Origin: an uncultured Pelagibacteraceae bacterium
Lineage (GTDB): Bacteria; Pseudomonadota; Alphaproteobacteria; Pelagibacterales; Pelagibacteraceae
NCBI GenBank assembly: GCA_902541515.1
Contig: CACBRD010000008.1
Coordinates: 1-42,520, forward strand
DNA: 42,520 bases
Direction of reading: 5' to 3'
Numbering within the stretch: position 1 is the stretch's first letter; each line of letters starts with the position of its first letter. The notes under the pieces were generated by a model, which was not told the DNA's origin, did no database searches, and saw only the letters and a program-made list of their open reading frames with translations. This document shows, piece by piece, positions 1-7,700 of this stretch. The position numbers and the translations under genes were made by a program.

Positions 1-988
1 TTTCATAATCATTTCCCGCGTCAACTTTTGCATCACTATCACTATAACCTAAACTTAGTGAACTAGAAATTATTGGAGTTATAATTAAATCATAACCAAA
101 TGTGTAGCCATGTCCAATTGCATTAGATTGATCAGCTGTTGGGTCAGTAGCATTATGATTTGCTTTAGAGTCTGTATAAGAATAACCATAACTAAAAGAA
201 TGTCTTTCGCCAGCTGTAAAGAAACCTCCTACCCCAAGCATCAATGAAAAACTATCTGCATCATGCTGAGCATCAGTTTTACTCATTATTATATATGGAC
301 TTAAACTTTGATTACCTAATGTCGTATCAAGGCCAATAGTAAAACCATAACTTTGAAAATCATCATCAGCCTCTTGATATTGGTTAGAAGTAGTATGAGC
401 AAAATTAAATAATAAAGATGACTCTTCACCAACAGGTCTCGTAGCTGTTATACCGATTGAGGCGGTTTCAGTTCTATCATGTTTAGGAGAAGTAAATGCA
501 GATATAGAACCATCATCATATTTTAATCTAGTTTTAGAAACACTATTAACGTTATTAGAAAACGTTACACCAAAACCAACATCAGCAGTTAAATTCCACA
601 AACCTGGCTCACGATCTTTTAGCTCCTCCTCAATTTCTTGTAAAGTTTCTAAGTCCTCTGCAGAGAGATCTCTTCTTAATTTCATATCTTCTATAATCGT
701 GTTAGCTTTTTCTGGGGAGTCGACTTGGACTAAAACAGATAATAAATATAATTTTATTTCAACATTGTCTGGATAAAGCATATTTAATCTTTCTAGTGTT
801 GAAATTGTTTGTTTAAAGTTTCCAACTTTGCCTTGTTGTTGAGCATATTTTAAATTTAAATCTAAGTTATTAGGATCTTGCAAAATTTGCATGTATGTAA
901 TGTTTTTTTCTGATGAAAAAACAGATGTCGTGATCAACAGAATTGTTGACAGCAAAAATAATTTTAACCTTACGAAATACAAAAACAT
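1..988 (-). CDS. TPR-type outer-membrane beta-barrel protein, C-terminus outside window
   Basis: Open from an ATG at 988 to the window edge (329 codons, no stop). The first ~24 residues are a signal peptide (short basic start, hydrophobic run LFLLSTILLITTSVFS). Residues ~30-110 look like helical tetratricopeptide repeats (asparagine/leucine-rich, with NLDLNLKYAQQQG and YPDNVEIKLYLLSVL). From about residue 125 the sequence switches to alternating polar/aromatic strands typical of an outer-membrane barrel (LTADVGFGVTFSNN, HSFSYGYSYTDSK). The TPR-plus-barrel plan resembles the SLAM/DUF560 and BcsC C-terminal families, but I cannot assign either. It lies 60 bp downstream of the Amt-phosphatase gene on the same strand and could be co-transcribed. 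Role unknown; a surface secretion or export channel is one possibility. Confidence 0.6.
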   Translation of the reverse strand, partial: MFLYFVRLKLFLLSTILLITTSVFSSEKNITYMQILQDPNNLDLNLKYAQQQGKVGNFKQTISTLERLNMLYPDNVEIKLYLLSVLVQVDSPEKANTIIEDMKLRRDLSAEDLETLQEIEEELKDREPGLWNLTADVGFGVTFSNNVNSVSKTRLKYDDGSISAFTSPKHDRTETASIGITATRPVGEESSLLFNFAHTTSNQYQEADDDFQSYGFTIGLDTTLGNQSLSPYIIMSKTDAQHDADSFSLMLGVGGFFTAGERHSFSYGYSYTDSKANHNATDPTADQSNAIGHGYTFGYDLIITPIISSSLSLGYSDSDAKVDAGNDYE

Positions 989-1048
989 AAAAATGAAAAG
1001 ATATTAAGTATATGATTTTTTTCAATTAATTAATTTTAGAAATAAGTC

Positions 1049-3211
1049 TTATTTTCCAATACTTATTAAAGTTAAATCATCAGATAGCTTTTGATTTTGA
1101 CCAGAACTAATTACAGTTTTTGTAATGCTATCTAACTGTTTATTAGTATCTTTATTATAATTTTGTTCAATTATATCAATTGAACCATCAATACCTATCT
1201 CTTCACCTTTATCATTTAAGCTCTCTGATAAACCATCGGTGAATGCATAAAACCTCGAGCCATTTAATTTAGTTTTTTGAATGTTATAAACACTTTTATC
1301 TTTTTGTTTGATCACTCCTAAAGGAGGTGCCAAACTTTCAAACTGATTATATTTTCCTTGTCCATCTCTTAAAATTGCAGGTTGATGACCTGCATTAACC
1401 CATCTAATTTCATCTGTGATTAAACTATATTCTCCAACAATTGAAGTTACAAACATTCCAGCAGTTTTAGTATTACTTAAATCGTTGTTCATGTGAAAAA
1501 CCATTTCATCCGGATCAACTTTTGATTGGGCCAAAACCTCAAATAGAGTTGATGCTTTTGCCATAACCATCCCAGCATGAATTCCTTTGCCAGCCACATC
1601 AGCAATTATAAAATAAATACTATCGTTATGAGGATAAAAACTAAAAAAATCACCTGATACTTCTCTTGCTGCAATATTAATTCCATGCACTGGATAATTT
1701 TTTAAATTTCTTTTAGGTAAAAAATTTTCTTGAACTTTGACAGCAAGTTTTACCTCTTTTGAAATTCTTTCTCGCCATTTGTTTTTTTCATCTTCACTAG
1801 TCTCAAGTTTGCTCATAAGCTTGTTATAATAAAGACCAATCACGCCCCCGGCAGTAAACGGATCTTGTGGTCCTCTTATTTTGAGATCACCAGACTCTGA
1901 TTGTTTATCTAAAATAGTAATTAAATCATGCTCAATAGAAACAGCATTATGCTCTGCAATATTTAAACCTAATTCTTCTTGAACTGGGCTTACTCTTAAT
2001 GGATAAAATTTATTAAAAAGACTTAAAATTATAAATGAAGATATAAATGTAAATGCACCAATCGAAATGATACCAATTAACTGAATTTTTATTTGAGAAA
2101 ATCTATCAAGACCTGTATCTAAAATAGTTAAGTCACTAAACAAACCAACTGCTAGTGTTCCCCAAACCCCTGCAGCTAAGTGAACTGGTACCGCTCCAAC
2201 AACATCATCAATTTCAAATTTATTTAATATTTCGTTTACAATAATTGCAACAATTGCACCTATAATCCCAACAAAGATCGAAGTAACTGAAGTCATTGAA
2301 TTACAACCAGCTGTAATTGCAACTAAACCAGCTAGAGGACCTAAAATGATATAAAATGGATCTGGCTTTTTAAATCTTAAATATGAAATACCTAATCCAG
2401 TTAATAAACCAAAAGCTGCTGCTAAGAAAGTATTGATTAAAATTAAAGGAACCGCATCATCCATTGCACCATTACTTCCGCCGTTGAAACCAAACCAACC
2501 AAACCATAAAATAAGTGTACCTAAGACTGCCAAAGGAAAACTAGACCCAGTAAATTTTCCTTTATTAGCCTCTGAATATTTTCCAATTCTTGGTCCTAAA
2601 ATAATTACTGCAGCTAATGCAATCCATCCACCAACTGAGTGAACAATGGTGCTTCCAGCAAAATCAACAAAGCCTAAATCTGATAACCAACCAGTAGTTT
2701 TAACTGTTCCTGTTATTGCTAAGAGCTGATCCACCGCTTCATATTTTGAAAGATAACTTGAGGACCAGGCCCAGTGCCCAACGATTGGGTAGATTATTCC
2801 AGTAGCTAAAACTGTCATGATAAGATAGCCATTAAATTTCATTCTTTCTGCAACTGCACCAGAAATTATAGTTGCAGCTGTTGCAACAAACATTGCCTGG
2901 AAAACAAAATAAGTCATGTACTCCGCTTTATCTGTTTTAAAGAAAAATAAGTCGGTACCAAAAAATCCATTGTAAGAAGTACCAAACATCAAGCCAAAGC
3001 CAAATATCCAAAAGATAACAACAGAGACACCAAAGTCTGCTGCGTTCTTTAAAGCTACATTGATACTATTTTTATGTCTCGATAAACCGGTTTCCATACA
3101 CATAAAACCCGCCTGCATGATGAAAACTAATATTGCACAATCAATAACCCATAAGGTATCTATATTACTTGTTAATATATCTATTACTTCTTGGGCCATA
3201 TCTTTATTCAT
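1049..3211 (-). CDS. Ammonium transporter (Amt) fused to SpoIIE/RsbU-type PP2C phosphatase
   Basis: 720 aa. Residues ~15-410 form a complete Amt/Rh channel. The twin pore histidines are H191 (TIVHSVGG) and H344 (PVHLAAGVWG), and the periplasmic vestibule aspartate equivalent is D183 (FVDFAGS). The usual Amt cytosolic tail follows (RVSPVQEELGLNIAEHNA, ~406-423). After a ~70-residue linker with a helical segment (~470-498), residues ~500-720 are a SpoIIE-family PP2C phosphatase with its metal aspartates: D521 (SGDFF), D538 (ADVAGKG), D659 (FTDGLSE) and D711/712 (SDDLTL). Family knowledge: such phosphatases dephosphorylate STAS proteins in partner-switching systems, and two STAS genes start 1.2 kb away at 4380. 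Inference: this is an ammonium sensor or transceptor whose output is STAS dephosphorylation. It follows two pilin genes by 74 bp on the same strand. A plain transporter would lack the catalytic domain, so the fusion is secure; the signalling role is inferred. Confidence 0.93.
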   Translation of the reverse strand: MNKDMAQEVIDILTSNIDTLWVIDCAILVFIMQAGFMCMETGLSRHKNSINVALKNAADFGVSVVIFWIFGFGLMFGTSYNGFFGTDLFFFKTDKAEYMTYFVFQAMFVATAATIISGAVAERMKFNGYLIMTVLATGIIYPIVGHWAWSSSYLSKYEAVDQLLAITGTVKTTGWLSDLGFVDFAGSTIVHSVGGWIALAAVIILGPRIGKYSEANKGKFTGSSFPLAVLGTLILWFGWFGFNGGSNGAMDDAVPLILINTFLAAAFGLLTGLGISYLRFKKPDPFYIILGPLAGLVAITAGCNSMTSVTSIFVGIIGAIVAIIVNEILNKFEIDDVVGAVPVHLAAGVWGTLAVGLFSDLTILDTGLDRFSQIKIQLIGIISIGAFTFISSFIILSLFNKFYPLRVSPVQEELGLNIAEHNAVSIEHDLITILDKQSESGDLKIRGPQDPFTAGGVIGLYYNKLMSKLETSEDEKNKWRERISKEVKLAVKVQENFLPKRNLKNYPVHGINIAAREVSGDFFSFYPHNDSIYFIIADVAGKGIHAGMVMAKASTLFEVLAQSKVDPDEMVFHMNNDLSNTKTAGMFVTSIVGEYSLITDEIRWVNAGHQPAILRDGQGKYNQFESLAPPLGVIKQKDKSVYNIQKTKLNGSRFYAFTDGLSESLNDKGEEIGIDGSIDIIEQNYNKDTNKQLDSITKTVISSGQNQKLSDDLTLISIGK

Positions 3212-3285
3212 TATGTTAATTACCTAGCAAATAAATTTCAACTAGCAATTAACAAAGTGATCAAATTGATTTTAATGATTTGATT

Positions 3286-3726
3286 TTAACAAGGAGTAAA
3301 GTTTCCACTTCTTGTCAATGTTAGCTTGCAAGAACCACCAATTTCTTGAGCTGAAATGACGTAATCAGATGCTCCTGTTTTGGAAACACACATTTCAAAA
3401 CCAATTTCCCTACCGGTTTGACTTCTCTTATCATCTCCTTCTATCTTATATGGATTTCGGCCTAATAAACCTTCTTCAAGAGCTTTGGTTGATTCTCCAG
3501 ATGCAGTGCACTCACCACTTGTAGAAGAGTAAAAATAATTCCCTGTGTTAGAATATTCTTCTGTTTGAGCTAATGATAGTTGCTGCATTAGAGCTTTCAT
3601 AGACTTTTCCTTCGTCCCTGCAACATATCCATTATAAGATATAACACTTACCGCTGATAAAATTCCCAGAATTGCAACGACCACCAAAAGCTCAACTAAA
3701 CTAAATCCTGAGCTTTTGGTAATCAT
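3286..3726 (-). CDS. Type IV pilin-like protein (second pilin)
   Basis: 146 aa. A short prepilin leader, MITKSSG, is followed by the class III signal FSLVELLVVVAILGIL, with cleavage after Gly7, Phe at +1 and Glu at +5. The hydrophobic helix leads into SYNGYVAG, as in its neighbour, and the C-terminal half has four cysteines (ECTASG, EMCVSK, GSCKLT and the terminal PC) that could form disulfides. It lies 17 bp downstream of the other pilin gene, clearly in one operon. The two share the N-terminal helix but differ in their globular parts, so this could be a minor pilin or an alternative major subunit. It is close in size to PilA/PilE pilins. Processing by the prepilin peptidase at 18184 is expected. 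Confidence 0.88.
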   Translation of the reverse strand: MITKSSGFSLVELLVVVAILGILSAVSVISYNGYVAGTKEKSMKALMQQLSLAQTEEYSNTGNYFYSSTSGECTASGESTKALEEGLLGRNPYKIEGDDKRSQTGREIGFEMCVSKTGASDYVISAQEIGGSCKLTLTRSGNFTPC

Positions 3727-3743
3727 ATTTTTAAATAAATTAA

Positions 3744-4217
3744 TTATTCAATACTAACTGTTTCTTCAAGTTCATCTGCTGAGTTTTCCTTACATTCATC
3801 CGTTAAACATGTAAGGATTGTAACAACAGACCCATCGTCAGTAACTTTAGTAAATCCCTCTTTTTGATCATTACCGTCAGTCCCTTTTGTATATGTTTTT
3901 ATAACTGCTGCACTTCCTGTTGCATAAGGATTTTTAAACTTAGCTAAAGCGGTTCTTGCTGCAGCACTCACAGTATCTCCTGTTCCTTTACTAGCGCAAG
4001 TTAAATTACCATCCATAGCTGTTGCATCTCCCATGTTACATTTTTGTAACTCAGCAGCAATATATTTTATTACTGATGCTTGGTTAGATTTTGCAGCATT
4101 CTTTTTTGCACTTGCAGTGTAACCATTATAAGCAACCACTCCAACAGCGGCTAGAATACCAATAATTGCAACTACGACTAATAATTCAATTAATGTAAAA
4201 CCTTTGTTATTTTTCAT
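3744..4217 (-). CDS. pilA: Type IV major pilin candidate
   Basis: 157 aa. Leader MKNNKG, then FTLIELLVVVAIIGILAAVG: a textbook type IVa prepilin with a short leader, cleavage after Gly6, Phe+1 and Glu+5. The mature globular domain is rich in Ala, Thr and Asp and carries cysteines (QKCNMG, LTCAS, ILTCLTDEC) including a C-terminal pair like the D-region loop of type IV pilins. It is the first gene of a minus-strand run (pilin, pilin, Amt-phosphatase) and has one of the few strong ribosome-binding sites in the window (AAAGAGG at 4223-4229), which fits a highly translated structural subunit. It is divergent from the STAS-STAS-kinase operon with 162 bp between start codons. Calling this one the major pilin is inference from gene order and ribosome-binding strength. 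Confidence 0.9.
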   Translation of the reverse strand: MKNNKGFTLIELLVVVAIIGILAAVGVVAYNGYTASAKKNAAKSNQASVIKYIAAELQKCNMGDATAMDGNLTCASKGTGDTVSAAARTALAKFKNPYATGSAAVIKTYTKGTDGNDQKEGFTKVTDDGSVVTILTCLTDECKENSADELEETVSIE

Positions 4218-4222
4218 TTTTT

Positions 4223-4229
4223 CCTCTTT
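4223..4229 (-). promoter_or_regulatory. Strong ribosome-binding site of the major pilin gene
   Basis: Minus strand AAAGAGG lies 5 bases before the pilin ATG (4217). Most starts in the window lack any Shine-Dalgarno match, so this one stands out and supports the chosen start. Confidence 0.7.
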
Positions 4230-4251
4230 ATTAATTAATTAATTCTGAAAA

Positions 4252-4324
4252 CTTATAATAAATTTTGTTGATGTAAACTGCAAATATTGCGCTTAATATC
4301 AATAAAATTAAACATCAAGGTCAA
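4252..4324 (-). promoter_or_regulatory. Candidate promoter(s) of the pilin operon
   Basis: The 162-bp region between the divergent pilin and STAS starts holds two sigma70-like possibilities on the minus strand. One is TTGACC (4319-4324), a 17-bp spacer and TGATAT (4296-4301, only 3/6 matches). The other is a better -10 hexamer, TATAAG (4252-4257), closer to the gene but without a well-spaced -35. Neither is proven, and the plus-strand STAS promoter must also lie in this region. Confidence 0.3.
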
Positions 4325-4379
4325 ATTGGGTTTAATTTTAAGATGTTTTTTGTTATTAGCTTATTTAATATAATGAATT

Positions 4380-4664
4380 ATGAAATTTAAAGTCACAGAT
4401 AGTGAAAATATCAGCACAGTTTTTTTAAATGGTGAAATAGACATGGATATTGCAGATGATGTTCGAGAAGTTATTTTTCCTCTCATTGACTCTGGTAAAG
4501 AAGTGCATTTAAATCTTAAAGATGTACAATACATGGATTCCTCTGGAATATCTGTAATTGTAGAAAGTAGTAAAAGAGCAAAAGACAAAAATACGAAAGT
4601 TGAGTTAAAAGAAGTAAGTCAACCTGTTGAAAAAGTTTTAGCAATGGCAAGGAAATTTTTATGA
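4380..4664 (+). CDS. STAS-domain anti-anti-sigma-like protein 1
   Basis: 94 aa, a single STAS domain over its whole length, like SpoIIAA/RsbV. The beta strand VFLNGEIDMD is followed by the phosphorylation loop QYMDSSGISVIVES, where Ser54/Ser55 are the expected phosphoacceptors after Asp53. Family role: the unphosphorylated form binds a HATPase kinase/anti-sigma factor; the kinase phosphorylates the serine and a PP2C phosphatase removes it. The kinase gene is two genes downstream and two candidate phosphatases lie in the window. It overlaps the next gene by 4 bp (ATGA), so the two are translationally coupled, and it is divergent from the pilins. The two STAS proteins are close paralogues (shared GEIDMD, VIFPLID, VQYMDSSGIS). 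Confidence 0.92.
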   Translation: MKFKVTDSENISTVFLNGEIDMDIADDVREVIFPLIDSGKEVHLNLKDVQYMDSSGISVIVESSKRAKDKNTKVELKEVSQPVEKVLAMARKFL

Positions 4665-4960
4665 CCTATAAAGTTACAGATGAAGGCGACACGAGTACTG
4701 TTTTTCTAGATGGTGAAATAGACATGGACAAAACAGAGGGGGCGAAAGAAGTTATTTTCCCTTTAATCGATGCTGGAAAAAATGTTAACTTAAACTTAAG
4801 TAATGTTCAGTACATGGACTCTTCAGGTATTTCGGTTTTAATTGAAAGTCATCAAAAAGCATTAGAGAAGGGAACAAAGCTTATAATTAAAGACGTCAGT
4901 AAATCTGTTTTAAAAGTAATTATGATGGCAAAGTTAGAGCAAATTTTAAATTTGGAGTAA
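4661..4960 (+). CDS. STAS-domain anti-anti-sigma-like protein 2
   Basis: 99 aa, a tandem paralogue of the preceding gene with the same fold order: VFLDGEIDMD strand, then QYMDSSGISVLIES with Ser54/Ser55 as likely phosphoacceptors. The C-terminus differs (VLKVIMMAKLEQILNLE), giving a slightly longer last helix that could alter partner choice. Its start overlaps the first STAS stop by 4 bp and the kinase gene begins 9 bp downstream, so the three form one operon. Both copies keep the DSSG site, so neither looks decayed. Inference: the duplication may give each of the two phosphatases in the locus its own substrate, or let two inputs compete for one kinase. Confidence 0.92.
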   Translation: MTYKVTDEGDTSTVFLDGEIDMDKTEGAKEVIFPLIDAGKNVNLNLSNVQYMDSSGISVLIESHQKALEKGTKLIIKDVSKSVLKVIMMAKLEQILNLE

Positions 4961-4969
4961 TTCAACAAA

Positions 4970-5407
4970 ATGAACACAGAAGTCGCGGATCCAACAAATT
5001 TATCTGAAAAAAAAGATTTTCTAGTAAGATCATCAAGTCTTAAAGATGTAAGAAGTTTCTCAAGAGAAGTTTTCGAAAAATTTAAAATAGATGAAGATTT
5101 GAGGGAGGAATTAGTTTTGGCAATTGCTGAAGCTGCACAAAATATTGTCAAACATGCTTACAAAGATTATCCTGACACTCAAGACAGGATGGCAGTTAGA
5201 ATTTCTTGTACTGGTAAAGAACTTGAAATTGCTTTTTTTGATAAAGGAAAACCAGTTGAAGAAAGTAAAGTGAAGCACAGAGCGATCGATGATGTCAAAC
5301 CAGGTGGACTTGGAACCTTTTTTATTCAAGAAATAATGGACTCCATAAAATTTAAAGAAGGAGATAAGCCTTGGATAAATAATCTAGTATTGACAAAAAA
5401 ACTTTAA
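4970..5407 (+). CDS. RsbW/SpoIIAB-like serine kinase (HATPase_c_2), anti-sigma-type switch protein
   Basis: 145 aa. A GHKL ATP-binding domain spans the protein: N-box EAAQNIVKHAY (E54, N58, H62), G1 box FFDKGKP (D91, G93) and G2 box GGLGTFFIQEIMD (~112-124). The length and absence of a sensor or dimerisation domain match RsbW/SpoIIAB/BtrW-type kinases that phosphorylate STAS proteins and sequester a target, classically a sigma factor. It is the last gene of the STAS-STAS-kinase operon. No sigma factor or other obvious target gene adjoins it, so its client is unknown and may be encoded elsewhere or may not be a sigma factor. Confidence 0.9.
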   Translation: MNTEVADPTNLSEKKDFLVRSSSLKDVRSFSREVFEKFKIDEDLREELVLAIAEAAQNIVKHAYKDYPDTQDRMAVRISCTGKELEIAFFDKGKPVEESKVKHRAIDDVKPGGLGTFFIQEIMDSIKFKEGDKPWINNLVLTKKL

Positions 5408-5426
5408 TTTTTACCTATCTTAAACT

Positions 5427-5432
5427 TATACT
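5427..5432 (+). promoter_or_regulatory. Candidate -10 element before the propeller/barrel gene
   Basis: TATACT matches the sigma70 -10 consensus at 5 of 6 positions and lies about 50 bp before the ATG at 5482. The -35 region is weak; a TTGACA at 5390-5395, inside the kinase gene, is too far away to pair well. Tentative. Confidence 0.25.
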
Positions 5433-5481
5433 GAATAGACTCCAAAAGAAAATTATTTAATTATAAAATGTATTATTTTTA

Positions 5482-7671
5482 ATGAAAAAAACTTTTTTAT
5501 TTTTAATATTTTTTTTAATCTTATTTAGTTCACATTCATTTGGTGAATTATCATTTGTTCAGACAAAAGATGTTACAAGCGATACTCCTGGTGTAAGAGG
5601 AATAAACTTTAAGCCAGACGGTACTAGAATGTATATCACTAGTCGTGAAAATAATCCTAACGCTAGAAAGGCTTACATGATTGAATATTCGCTTAGTAAA
5701 CCATTTGACATAAGCACAGCAACAATTTCTTTTTCGGGAGGTTCGCCAAAAGGTACTCCATTAACTTGTGATGGAGCAGGAGAAGACGATCAGATGGAAT
5801 TACCCCATGCTATAGAATTTAAACCAGATGGTACACGGATGTTTATAACTTCTAATCAGAATTTTAGCGAAAACCCTGATGTTGCAGTATATCAATTTAA
5901 ATTAACAACTCCCTGGGACTCAACCACATTAGTTTGTGAAAAAATATATGAAGTAGACGTCGATGGTGGAGGGGGTGAAGATCAAGTAAGAGTTTTAAGT
6001 TTTAATCCTGATGGTACAAGAATGTTTGTTGGTGGAAGAGATGAGGATAAAATTAGGCAATATGATCTAACAACTCCTTTTGATCTTAGATCTGGAGTAA
6101 CTCCAGGTGGAATTTCTGTTTCATTAGCGAGTGCGGATGAAGAGATGAGAAATATTCAATTTAATTCAGATGGAACTGCGCTTTATATAGCTGGAGATGC
6201 TAATGCCCGAATGAACAAGTATACCTTGAGTACTGCTTATGATATCACAACTTTATCTTCAACTTTTTCTACATTCGATTTAGGTAGCAGAGTTAATGAT
6301 ATGCGAGGTTTTATTTTTGCTGCAAACTTTACAAAATTGTTTGTTACAAGTGACGGAGAAACTTCAGCTACAACTGATAAGATTCATGAATACGACCTAC
6401 AATGTGCTGGGACTATTTCCTGTACTGACCCATCTGCAAATGCTGATGTAAAAGCAATTATCGAAGCAAACGTGGAAATGTCTAAACGTATTATAAGAAA
6501 CAATACACTTCCAATTTTTCATAGAATTGAGTGGCTTAGAAGACACAAAAATAAAGACAATCTCTCAAACTTAAATGCCAGTATTGACTTTAAAAATCAA
6601 AAAGTTGCAAAACTAGTAAGCACGTTTGACGCTTTTAAGAAAGAAAGAGATAGAACTTATAGAAGTAATGATTGGTTTGACTGGAGTGAGGGGAGGTTTG
6701 TTATAGGAGAAAAAAATGTAAGCAATACATCCTCAAGAGATATTCAAAATTATGGAATATCTTTTGGTACTGATAGAATTGATGAAGACGATAGAGATTT
6801 AATGTACGGATATGTTTTTCAATTCGGAAAGGACGATGTAGATATTGGAAGCAATGGTTCTAATTTAAATACAAACACTTATAGTTTGGCTGCTTATCGC
6901 ACAAAGATTAAAGATAATGATTATTTTACTGACGGTATTATTGGACTTAGCTTACTGGAAATTGATCATCGAAGAGTTATTAATGGCAATAAATTAGAGG
7001 GTAATAGAAATGGGCACCAAATATTTGGATCAATGAATTTTGGGAAACGACTACATAATAAAGATATAAACTTAAATCCAGGTGTTAAGTTAGAAATTGG
7101 ATATACTAAGCTTAAACCATTTGATGAAAAAACAATTTTAGGTAGTAGTTTAGCTGATGCATTACATTATAAAGATCAAAATATTAAAACTGCGATAGCC
7201 ACTATTGGGGTGCTCTTTGATAAAACAGATAAAGGTGAGAAAGATAAGGAAATCATTAATCACCATGGAAGATTAGAATTTATTGGAGACTTTAGTCCAT
7301 CATCTAATGCAGAATTTTATTATTTGAATAATCAAAGTACTACCTATGAATATGAGTCTAATAATAGATCCAAATATAATTATAGAATTGGTTATGGTAT
7401 TGATAGAACATCGATAACAGGTTGGTCGACAGTTGTTAACATTGAGAGATTTGGTACGCGGGGAGGTTATTACGACGAGTTTTATTTTTCACTTGGATAT
7501 GTTCCAATAGATGAGATGAAATTTTCATTTGAGTTGGATGAGGCTATTAATACTAGTTTAAAATTTTCTCAAAAAATTGATAGTTTTGATTTTAAAATTT
7601 CTACTGACTATAATTTTTTTGTTGATAAACCAAATTACAACACAGATCTTTTATTAAGTAATAGTTTTTAG
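5482..7671 (+). CDS. Surface protein: beta-propeller passenger plus autotransporter-like outer-membrane barrel
   Basis: 729 aa. The signal peptide is residues 1-21 (ending HSFG). Residues ~35-305 carry about five blade-like repeats: INFKPDGTRMYIT (~41), IEFKPDGTRMFIT (~111), LSFNPDGTRMFVG (~172), IQFNSDGTALYIA (~225) and a degenerate FIFAANFTKLFVT (~277). This is a YncE/NHL-like propeller. A helical linker (~320-395) leads to a C-terminal barrel (~400-729) of alternating strands ending in Phe, the usual outer-membrane assembly signal. The likely arrangement is an exposed propeller tethered by a barrel, possibly a type V-like autotransporter. It follows the kinase gene by 74 bp and faces the pilC gene. 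Function unknown; adhesion or ligand binding are options. The domain order is well supported, the family name less so. Confidence 0.75.
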   Translation: MKKTFLFLIFFLILFSSHSFGELSFVQTKDVTSDTPGVRGINFKPDGTRMYITSRENNPNARKAYMIEYSLSKPFDISTATISFSGGSPKGTPLTCDGAGEDDQMELPHAIEFKPDGTRMFITSNQNFSENPDVAVYQFKLTTPWDSTTLVCEKIYEVDVDGGGGEDQVRVLSFNPDGTRMFVGGRDEDKIRQYDLTTPFDLRSGVTPGGISVSLASADEEMRNIQFNSDGTALYIAGDANARMNKYTLSTAYDITTLSSTFSTFDLGSRVNDMRGFIFAANFTKLFVTSDGETSATTDKIHEYDLQCAGTISCTDPSANADVKAIIEANVEMSKRIIRNNTLPIFHRIEWLRRHKNKDNLSNLNASIDFKNQKVAKLVSTFDAFKKERDRTYRSNDWFDWSEGRFVIGEKNVSNTSSRDIQNYGISFGTDRIDEDDRDLMYGYVFQFGKDDVDIGSNGSNLNTNTYSLAAYRTKIKDNDYFTDGIIGLSLLEIDHRRVINGNKLEGNRNGHQIFGSMNFGKRLHNKDINLNPGVKLEIGYTKLKPFDEKTILGSSLADALHYKDQNIKTAIATIGVLFDKTDKGEKDKEIINHHGRLEFIGDFSPSSNAEFYYLNNQSTTYEYESNNRSKYNYRIGYGIDRTSITGWSTVVNIERFGTRGGYYDEFYFSLGYVPIDEMKFSFELDEAINTSLKFSQKIDSFDFKISTDYNFFVDKPNYNTDLLLSNSF

Positions 7672-7681
7672 AATATAACAA

Positions 7682-7700
7682 TAATCAATTTAATTGATTA
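7682..7700. other. Perfect 9-bp-arm palindrome at a convergent gene junction
   Basis: TAATCAATT-T-AATTGATTA spans the 18-bp gap between the plus-strand barrel gene (ends 7671) and minus-strand pilC, covering the pilC stop codon (7690-7692). As RNA it could form a 7-bp stem with a 5-base loop. There is no U-tract on either side, so a bidirectional terminator is only a possibility. Confidence 0.35.

Noticed and set aside
3260..3284. Hairpin ATCAAAT/ATTTGAT after the second pilin gene as a terminator
   Set aside because: The stem is 7 AT-rich base pairs with no U-tract, too weak to call.
4361..4588. Minus-strand ORF overlapping the first STAS gene
   Set aside because: The plus-strand frame encodes an unmistakable STAS domain; the opposite frame has no recognisable feature.
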